NCBI RefSeq assembly: GCF_014230055.1
Contig: NZ_JACHVA010000053.1
Location: forward strand, 186,001 to 250,000
DNA: 64,000 nt
Reading direction: 5' to 3'
From: Puniceicoccus vermicola
GTDB lineage: Bacteria > Verrucomicrobiota > Verrucomicrobiia > Opitutales > Puniceicoccaceae
Shown: positions 59,616-64,000 of the stretch, one piece after another
How the letters are laid out: each line of letters begins with the position of its first letter
How positions within the stretch are numbered: position 1 is the stretch's first letter
Program-made: the position numbers and the translations under genes
The notes under the pieces: model-generated
The model's input: only the letters and a program-made list of their open reading frames with translations
The model's database searches: none
Told to the model about the DNA's origin: nothing

Positions 59616-59768
59616 ATGGTTTGGATTTTCGCAAGTGCTCTGTTATTGGTTTTGCTCATCGTCGCTTTCTTTTTGGCAGGCGGGCGGAACTACGTGTGCA
59701 TTCGCCGAAAGAATTGTTGTGGAGCGGGCTGTGGCTGTCTTTTTCCCAAGAAGAATAAAGGGAAATAG
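59616..59768 (+). CDS. Small cysteine-rich membrane peptide (50 residues)
   Basis: An ATG at 59616 opens a 50-residue frame: a single hydrophobic helix (MVWIFASALLLVLLIVAFFLAGG), then a cysteine-rich basic tail, RNYVCIRRKNCCGAGCGCLF, ending PKKNKGK. Five Cys lie in 15 residues (C-x6-C-C-x3-C-x-C). It resembles in outline the small Cys-rich proteins next to FeoB, but no feoB is here. The function is unknown. It lies just upstream of tRNA-Ser; no strong ribosome site is seen. Single frame without homologue check, so treat as probable. Confidence 0.55.
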   Translation: MVWIFASALLLVLLIVAFFLAGGRNYVCIRRKNCCGAGCGCLFPKKNKGK

Positions 59769-59838
59769 AGAATTAGGCACATCGCGGGCGAACAAAGCTT
59801 GAAAAACGAATCCGAAGGAGATTTTGTTTCTCCTTTCC

Positions 59839-59926
59839 GGAAGGGTGGCAGAGTGGTCGATTGCGGCGGTCTTGAAAACCGCTGAGGTGAAAGCCTCCGG
59901 GGGTTCGAATCCCTCCCCTTCCGCCA
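59839..59926 (+). tRNA. tRNA-Ser (anticodon UGA)
   Basis: The 88-base gene folds as a class II tRNA. Acceptor arm GGAAGGG (59839-59845) pairs with CCCTTCC (59916-59922), discriminator G, and CCA encoded at 59924-59926. The anticodon stem is GCGGT/ACCGC around CTTGAAA, giving UGA at 59873-59875. The variable arm is long as for tRNA-Ser, and GGTTCGAATCC is the T loop. Confidence 0.95.
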
Positions 59927-60079
59927 AAGGCGGCCTTCACGAAGCGAAAATCAAAGAACGCGAGATTCGAACCGGGGTCTACTGGGTCTACTCCAAAGTT
60001 TGGGGACCGGGCATCATTTCTGATGAATATCCTTTAGGATTGTTGGGTGTTCCTGGGAGGAAATGAGGCGGTGTATTCT

Positions 60080-60967
60080 CTATCGACTGTGGGCGCATTG
60101 TGTTTGCCTCTTCCGCGCGATAGGCGTTTCGCGTTGGCCGAGCCAGATACTGACGATGACAAATAGAGCACCGATAATTTGGGGTGGGGTCAGATTTTGA
60201 TTGAGGAAGCACCATCCTAAGAGAACGGCTGTCACTGGGCTGAGAAACCCGAGGGATGACACCACCGCTGCATCCAGTTTGGCCACACCACGGAACCAGA
60301 GAATGTAGCTCAGCGCAGCGCCGATCAGCCCTAGCCACACCAGGCCCATCATGTTCGCCGGAGTTGGCACGGGGATGGTCGGTTCGAGAAGCAAGGCGAA
60401 GGGTACGAGCAGAATTCCTCCGGCCGTCAATTGCCAGGCGGTGAAAGTCAGCGATGAGACGGGCGGTTGCCATTTGCGGGTCAATACGATGCCACATGCC
60501 ATCGAAAAAGCCCCTGCGAAAGCGGCGGCGATTCCGATCGGATCAAGGGTCGTTTCTGGTGTCAGAACCAGAACGGCTACCCCGCCGAGGCCGATCATGG
60601 CGGCAAGAATTGACAGCAAGCGGATTTTATTTCCGAGCCAGAAGTGGGCGAGCACGATGACGATCAGCGGTTGCACCGCCCCGATTGTTGCTGCAACACC
60701 GCCCGGCAGCCGATAGGCAGAGACGAACAACAGACTCCAGAAAATCGAGAAGTTGAGCGCACCGAGTGCGAAGGTCCGAATCCACCATAGGCCAGTCGGC
60801 AGCTCCCTCACGATCAGGAGCAATAGGAGGCCGGCTGGCAATGCGCGTAGCATGGCTACCGTCATCGGGGAAAAATTGGCCAGGAATTGCGTCGTGACAA
60901 GGTAGGTGCTGCCCCAGATGACTGGGGCAATTGTGGTCAGGAGAAGATCCGAATTGCGTCCACTCAT
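60080..60967 (-). CDS. EamA-family transporter (DMT, RhaT/YdcZ-like)
   Basis: The 295-residue protein from ATG 60967 (AGAGGAG upstream) has ten hydrophobic helices and two EamA repeats: 'TIAPVIWGSTYLVTTQFLANFSPMTVAMLRALPAGLLLLLI' and 'PVPTPANMMGLVWLGLIGAALSYILWFRGVAKLDAAVVSSLGFLSPVTAVLLGWCFLNQ'. It is a probable metabolite or drug exporter. It starts 4 bp after the MFS gene stop, so it is an operon mate. The base composition and style resemble Proteobacteria, which may mean transfer. Confidence 0.88.
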   Translation of the reverse strand: MSGRNSDLLLTTIAPVIWGSTYLVTTQFLANFSPMTVAMLRALPAGLLLLLIVRELPTGLWWIRTFALGALNFSIFWSLLFVSAYRLPGGVAATIGAVQPLIVIVLAHFWLGNKIRLLSILAAMIGLGGVAVLVLTPETTLDPIGIAAAFAGAFSMACGIVLTRKWQPPVSSLTFTAWQLTAGGILLVPFALLLEPTIPVPTPANMMGLVWLGLIGAALSYILWFRGVAKLDAAVVSSLGFLSPVTAVLLGWCFLNQNLTPPQIIGALFVIVSIWLGQRETPIARKRQTQCAHSR

Positions 60968-60971
60968 TTTG

Positions 60972-62186
60972 TTAGGCTCCTCTGCGTCCAGTTCGAAAGC
61001 CGTAGGCTTTCGCCTGCCATGTTGTCGCCAGCGCAACGACGACTAGCGGAATCAGGGTCATCGGCAGCCATTTCGGCCCGACTGCGTCGATCACTAGTCC
61101 TCCGATCAGCCCTCCGCCTGCGACGGCGAGGTTGAAGACGGTGACAAAAATCGATTGGGCGACATCTGCATGTTCTCCCGCGGAATCGGCAAGTGCTGTC
61201 TGAAGTAAGGTCGGCGAACCGCCGAAGGTCAGCCCCCAGATGATGACTCCAGCCAGAACCAGCGTCGCTGATCCATGGGGTATCGCCAACAAGGCTACGG
61301 CGATGGCGAAGGCGGCGAGGCTGATGAGCGTCACATACCGCAAGTGTCGATCTACCAGGGCACCCGTCCCCAGAATTCCGACAACCGCCGCTATTCCGAA
61401 GCTGAATAGAATCATCTCGACCCGCAATCCTGTGCCGGACGCATCGAGGAACGGCGCGATGTAGGTGTAAAGGATGTTGTGCGCCAATATCCAGGCGAGC
61501 AGTACCAGCAACACCGGGCGGATTCCAGGAATCAGGAAGATCCTTTTCACTGGCAGGCGCTGGTGTTCTGCCTGACCGGGAAAGTCGGGGACTCCAAGCC
61601 GCACCCAAGCCATGAGGAGCAAGCCGATGGCGGACATGATCCAGAAGACCGCGCGCCAGTCGAACAGGCCACCGAGCCAGGCACCCAGTGGCACCCCGAG
61701 CGATAGCGCAATGGGTTGGCCGACGCCGACAATGGCGAGCGCCCGGCCTTGCAGGTGCCGCGGCGCGAGTCGTCTTGCGTAGCCCGCGACCAGCCCCCAG
61801 ACCACCCCCGCCGACATGCCCGCGATGAAGCGCGCGAGAAGCGTGAGTCCATAATGCGCCGATACGGCGGTCAGGATGTTGAAGATCATCAATCCCGCAA
61901 TCGCCAGCAAGAACAGTGGGCGGCGATTCCAGCTTCTAGTCACCGCGATGACCGGGATGGCCGCCACCACTGAACCGAGCGCATATAGCGTCACCGTCTG
62001 CCCGGCCATGGCTTCCGATACGCCAAGGCTCACGCTAATCTGGGGGAGGAGCCCAGCGGGCATGTTCTCGGTCATGATGGCGAGAAACCCTGCGACCGTG
62101 AATGTCAGCAACTTTCCGACTGGGAGACTCTCCCGGGAATTCATTGCTTTGGGATTTGTGAACGGAGTGTTTTTTGAGACTGGCAT
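60972..62186 (-). CDS. MFS transporter (efflux type)
   Basis: The 404-residue protein has 12 predicted helices and MFS sequences: 'FLAIMTENMPAGLLPQISVSLGVSEAMAGQTVTLYALGSVVAAIPVI', 'LLARFIAGMSAGVVWGLVAGYARRLAP' and 'RALAIVGVGQPIALSLGVPLGAWLG'. This is an AraJ/YdhP-type sugar or drug efflux family. It diverges from a MarR regulator with a palindrome in the gap and precedes the EamA gene. Substrate unknown. Confidence 0.87.
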   Translation of the reverse strand: MPVSKNTPFTNPKAMNSRESLPVGKLLTFTVAGFLAIMTENMPAGLLPQISVSLGVSEAMAGQTVTLYALGSVVAAIPVIAVTRSWNRRPLFLLAIAGLMIFNILTAVSAHYGLTLLARFIAGMSAGVVWGLVAGYARRLAPRHLQGRALAIVGVGQPIALSLGVPLGAWLGGLFDWRAVFWIMSAIGLLLMAWVRLGVPDFPGQAEHQRLPVKRIFLIPGIRPVLLVLLAWILAHNILYTYIAPFLDASGTGLRVEMILFSFGIAAVVGILGTGALVDRHLRYVTLISLAAFAIAVALLAIPHGSATLVLAGVIIWGLTFGGSPTLLQTALADSAGEHADVAQSIFVTVFNLAVAGGGLIGGLVIDAVGPKWLPMTLIPLVVVALATTWQAKAYGFRTGRRGA

Positions 62187-62266
62187 GGCCTACTCGGACT
62201 TTCTTTGGAGGAGCGGGAGAAAGATCGCAGTTGTGATTCCGCGTCTTATTCTTTAGTATTTCGATG

Positions 62267-62289
62267 TTAAGTATCTTAATGGCAAGATA
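62267..62289. promoter_or_regulatory. MarR-type operator between MFS and marR genes
   Basis: TATCTT-AATGGC-AAGATA (62272-62289) is an 18-bp dyad and overlaps TTAAG-TAT-CTTAA (62267-62279). Both lie in the 109-bp divergent gap, just left of the marR start at 62296, within a typical operator position. Confidence 0.65.
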
Positions 62290-62295
62290 AATGAG

Positions 62296-62802
62296 ATGAC
62301 AAAAATAAACGAAGACAGAGACCGCGCCGCCATCGCCGCAGCTCAGTGGCGAGCCGAGCGCCCGGATATCGACGCTTTTCCCATGGAGGTGATCGGGCGG
62401 TTGACCGAGTTGGGGTTGATCATCGCCAGGGACAGGCTCAATCCGATCTTTGCGAAGTTCGGGTTGCAGAACGGCGAGTTCGATGTGCTGGCGACGCTGC
62501 GCCGCACTGGGGGAACCTATTCGCTGACACCAACGGCCCTTTACCAGGCAACGATGATTTCGTCTGGTGGAATGACGGCGCGGATTGACAGGCTGGAGAA
62601 GGCTGGCCTGATCGAAAGAAGCAAGCATCCGACTGATCGGCGAGGCACACTTGTCGGCTTAACGGAAAGAGGAAAGGCGCTGATTGATGAAATGCTGGAG
62701 GTTCATGTCGAGAATGAGCGTGCGGTCCTCGCTCCTCTGACCTCGGACGAGCAAAAAACGCTGAACGATATCCTGCGGAAGCTTATTAATGGTTCCATCT
62801 AG
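62296..62802 (+). CDS. MarR-family transcriptional regulator
   Basis: The 168-residue protein has the MarR winged helix: 'LGLIIARDRLNPIFAKFGLQNGEFDVLATLRRTGGTYSLTPTALYQATMISSGGMTARIDRLEKAGLIERSKHPTDRRGTLVGLTERGKALID', with wing HPTDRRG. It is likely to repress the divergent MFS-EamA pair via the palindrome in the gap. The sequence style again looks proteobacterial, but this is impression only. Confidence 0.87.
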   Translation: MTKINEDRDRAAIAAAQWRAERPDIDAFPMEVIGRLTELGLIIARDRLNPIFAKFGLQNGEFDVLATLRRTGGTYSLTPTALYQATMISSGGMTARIDRLEKAGLIERSKHPTDRRGTLVGLTERGKALIDEMLEVHVENERAVLAPLTSDEQKTLNDILRKLINGSI

Positions 62803-62947
62803 GCGGTAGCTTGTTGAGTTCTCAATATTAGTGCTCGGCAGCCGGGAGGTGTAATTTGCGATTTCGTATAAATCCCTTGTCCGGAAAACTCACAGGGGAA
62901 CTCGCTTGAATCGACAACGGGTGGGAAGGTGTTTTGGATTGGGATCT

Positions 62948-64000
62948 ATGAGAGATACCTCCTCTTCCCGGAGACGGACTTTTTTTCTGATTTTCGGAAT
63001 TTGCGGAGGCCCGTTTATTATTGGGACGGACATGCTTTCGATCGGGGTGGCCCTCGCTCCCATGGCGGGAGACCTCGATGCGTCGCTCTCGACCTTGCAG
63101 TGGTTTATGTCCGGATATGGGATTGGGGTGGCGACCTTTCTGATCTCGGCGGGGAAATTGTCCGATCTTTTCGGAGCGCGGAAGATGAACTGCGCGGGTA
63201 TGCTTTTGTTTGCGGGGGCCTCGGTTTTGATGGCGTTGGCGCCCAGTAGTGGCGTGGCAATTGCCGCTCGGCTGCTACAGGGAGTCGCCGGAGCTTTCAT
63301 GATTTCCAGTAGCCTGGGGATTGCCGGCCAACACTTTGAGGGGGCGGCGCGGGCGCGCGTTTTCTCTACGATTATGGCCATGGCCGGTTTGGGAATGGGG
63401 GTCGGACCGTTACTCGGGGGCGCCCTCATTCATTGGTTCGATTGGCGGGCGGTCTTTTGGGCTAACCTTCCGATGACGTTTCTCTTTCTGGCGAACAATC
63501 TCATTTTTCTTCCCAAGCAGCAGCCGGCACTGAGGAAGTCTTTCGATTTTCCCGGATTGGTGCTTCTCACCATGACTGTGCTTCTGCTCGCGGTTCCTTT
63601 GAGTCAGGCAGGGGAGTGGGGCTGGTCTTCTTTGTGGACGCTGGGTCTTCTCGGTGGATTTTTTGTGAGCCTTGGGATTTTGATCGTCTGGGAGAAGCGA
63701 GCGAAAGAACCCCTTCTGGATTTTTCGGTTCTGACGGTTTCCGGATTCATCCCGGCGAACCTTTGCGCCTTTCTTTCCTATGCGATCAGTCTCGGCTGGC
63801 TCTTTCTCTTCAGCCTCTATCTCCATCATGTCAAAGCATTCAGTGCTTTGGAGACAGGCTTGTTCTTCCTTCCCTATGCCCTTGCCTATTTTCTAGGCGG
63901 AATGCTTTCGAGCCATCTGGGGAAGTGGATGGGATGGCGACCTTTCCTCTTTATCGGTTTGGCGATTCTCACGGCTGGAATCGGTGGATTTTCTTTCGTG
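62948..64000 (+). CDS. MFS transporter, DHA2 (EmrB/QacA-like); runs off the window end
   Basis: From ATG 62948 the frame stays open to base 64000 (351 codons, no stop). It has 'GTDMLSIGVALAPMAGDLDASLSTLQWFMSGYGIGVATFLISAGKLSDLFGARKMN', a G-x-L-x-D-x-x-G-x-x-x-x loop, 'RLLQGVAGAFMISSSLG' and 'MAGLGMGVGPLLGGALIHWFDWRAVFWANLPM' (motif C). The order of segments fits the 14-helix DHA2 group. It would export drugs or other compounds. The C-terminal part lies outside the window. Confidence 0.85.
   Translation, partial: MRDTSSSRRRTFFLIFGICGGPFIIGTDMLSIGVALAPMAGDLDASLSTLQWFMSGYGIGVATFLISAGKLSDLFGARKMNCAGMLLFAGASVLMALAPSSGVAIAARLLQGVAGAFMISSSLGIAGQHFEGAARARVFSTIMAMAGLGMGVGPLLGGALIHWFDWRAVFWANLPMTFLFLANNLIFLPKQQPALRKSFDFPGLVLLTMTVLLLAVPLSQAGEWGWSSLWTLGLLGGFFVSLGILIVWEKRAKEPLLDFSVLTVSGFIPANLCAFLSYAISLGWLFLFSLYLHHVKAFSALETGLFFLPYALAYFLGGMLSSHLGKWMGWRPFLFIGLAILTAGIGGFSFV

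Noticed and set aside
59824-60066. An 80-codon open frame across tRNA-Ser
   Set aside because: It runs through the tRNA gene and has no protein character; it is an artefact of the open frame.
1-64000. CRISPR arrays, rRNA genes, prophage and classical defence genes
   Set aside because: No regularly spaced repeat, rRNA block, integrase, cas, restriction-methylase or toxin-antitoxin pair was seen on either strand.

Overview
The window looks like chromosomal DNA of a Gram-negative, polysaccharide-degrading bacterium of the Verrucomicrobiota, probably Opitutales/Puniceicoccaceae-like. This is inferred from gene content: a sulfatase, a LacI-type regulator, large secreted glycosidases, PEP-CTERM-like proteins, and pseudopilin-like proteins with a C-terminal H-X9-DG motif. 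Lipid A/heptose genes (hldD, LAB_N/GT2/GT39) and few clear Shine-Dalgarno sites fit the same picture. No phylogenetic search could be run.

Layout. (1) 1-8455: a carbohydrate-use cluster with a sulfatase end, a LacI regulator carrying an IS630-transposase-like DNA-binding N-terminus, a pseudopilin, a LamG surface protein, a 1127-residue clan GH-A-like glycosidase and a cytoplasmic PL22 oligogalacturonate lyase. (2) 8499-12170: YHS protein, a repeat-rich gap, HAD phosphatase, and a pirin/DoxX/MarR unit with two matching palindromic operators. (3) 12258-16308: haem uptake operon hmuTUV and a divergent hemS. (4) 16418-19464: PEP-CTERM protein, a secreted repeat protein and a second H-X9-DG pseudopilin. 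(5) 19489-26054: palindromic repeats, Na/Pi cotransporter with a Pho-box-like repeat, DAHP synthase, small regulators, a secreted protein resembling PD-(D/E)XK nucleases, a spermidine-synthase-like protein and a PEP-CTERM-like protein. (6) 26222-35942: MarR and a divergent LplT-PlsC-acyl-ligase fusion, ZntB, DUF4174, HAD, cyclophilin, DEAD helicase, RsgA. (7) 36036-43760: RAYT transposase, haem A/haem O synthesis genes (ctaA, ctaB, DUF420), methyltransferases and a lipid glycosylation cassette. (8) 43842-47712: an overlapping folate operon folP-folB-folK-pabB-pabC. (9) 47794-55474: SHD1 protein, xth, hldD, proC, a receiver-kinase, RDD protein, folD and an acidic SH3-like secreted protein. (10) 55639-59044: RluB-type synthase and fabG-acpP-fabF. 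(11) 59106-64000: a secreted protein, a 50-residue cysteine-rich membrane peptide, tRNA-Ser(UGA), a possibly imported efflux block (EamA, MFS, MarR), and a DHA2-type MFS gene running off the end.

How the genes work together. The first 8.5 kb reads as a pathway in which sulfate removal and extracellular glycosidic cleavage feed small unsaturated uronides to the cytoplasmic PL22 enzyme under one-component control. The haem uptake genes may supply the haem enzymes that make haem O and haem A for a terminal oxidase. Folate synthesis and FolD supply one-carbon carriers. Three MarR-family genes each have a readable dyad in their own promoter region.

The most unusual items are the IS630-like/LacI fusion regulator, the perfect operator pairs, the 25-bp inverted repeat element, the secreted nuclease-like protein and the tiny cysteine-rich peptide. 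I saw no CRISPR array, rRNA, prophage or classical defence system.
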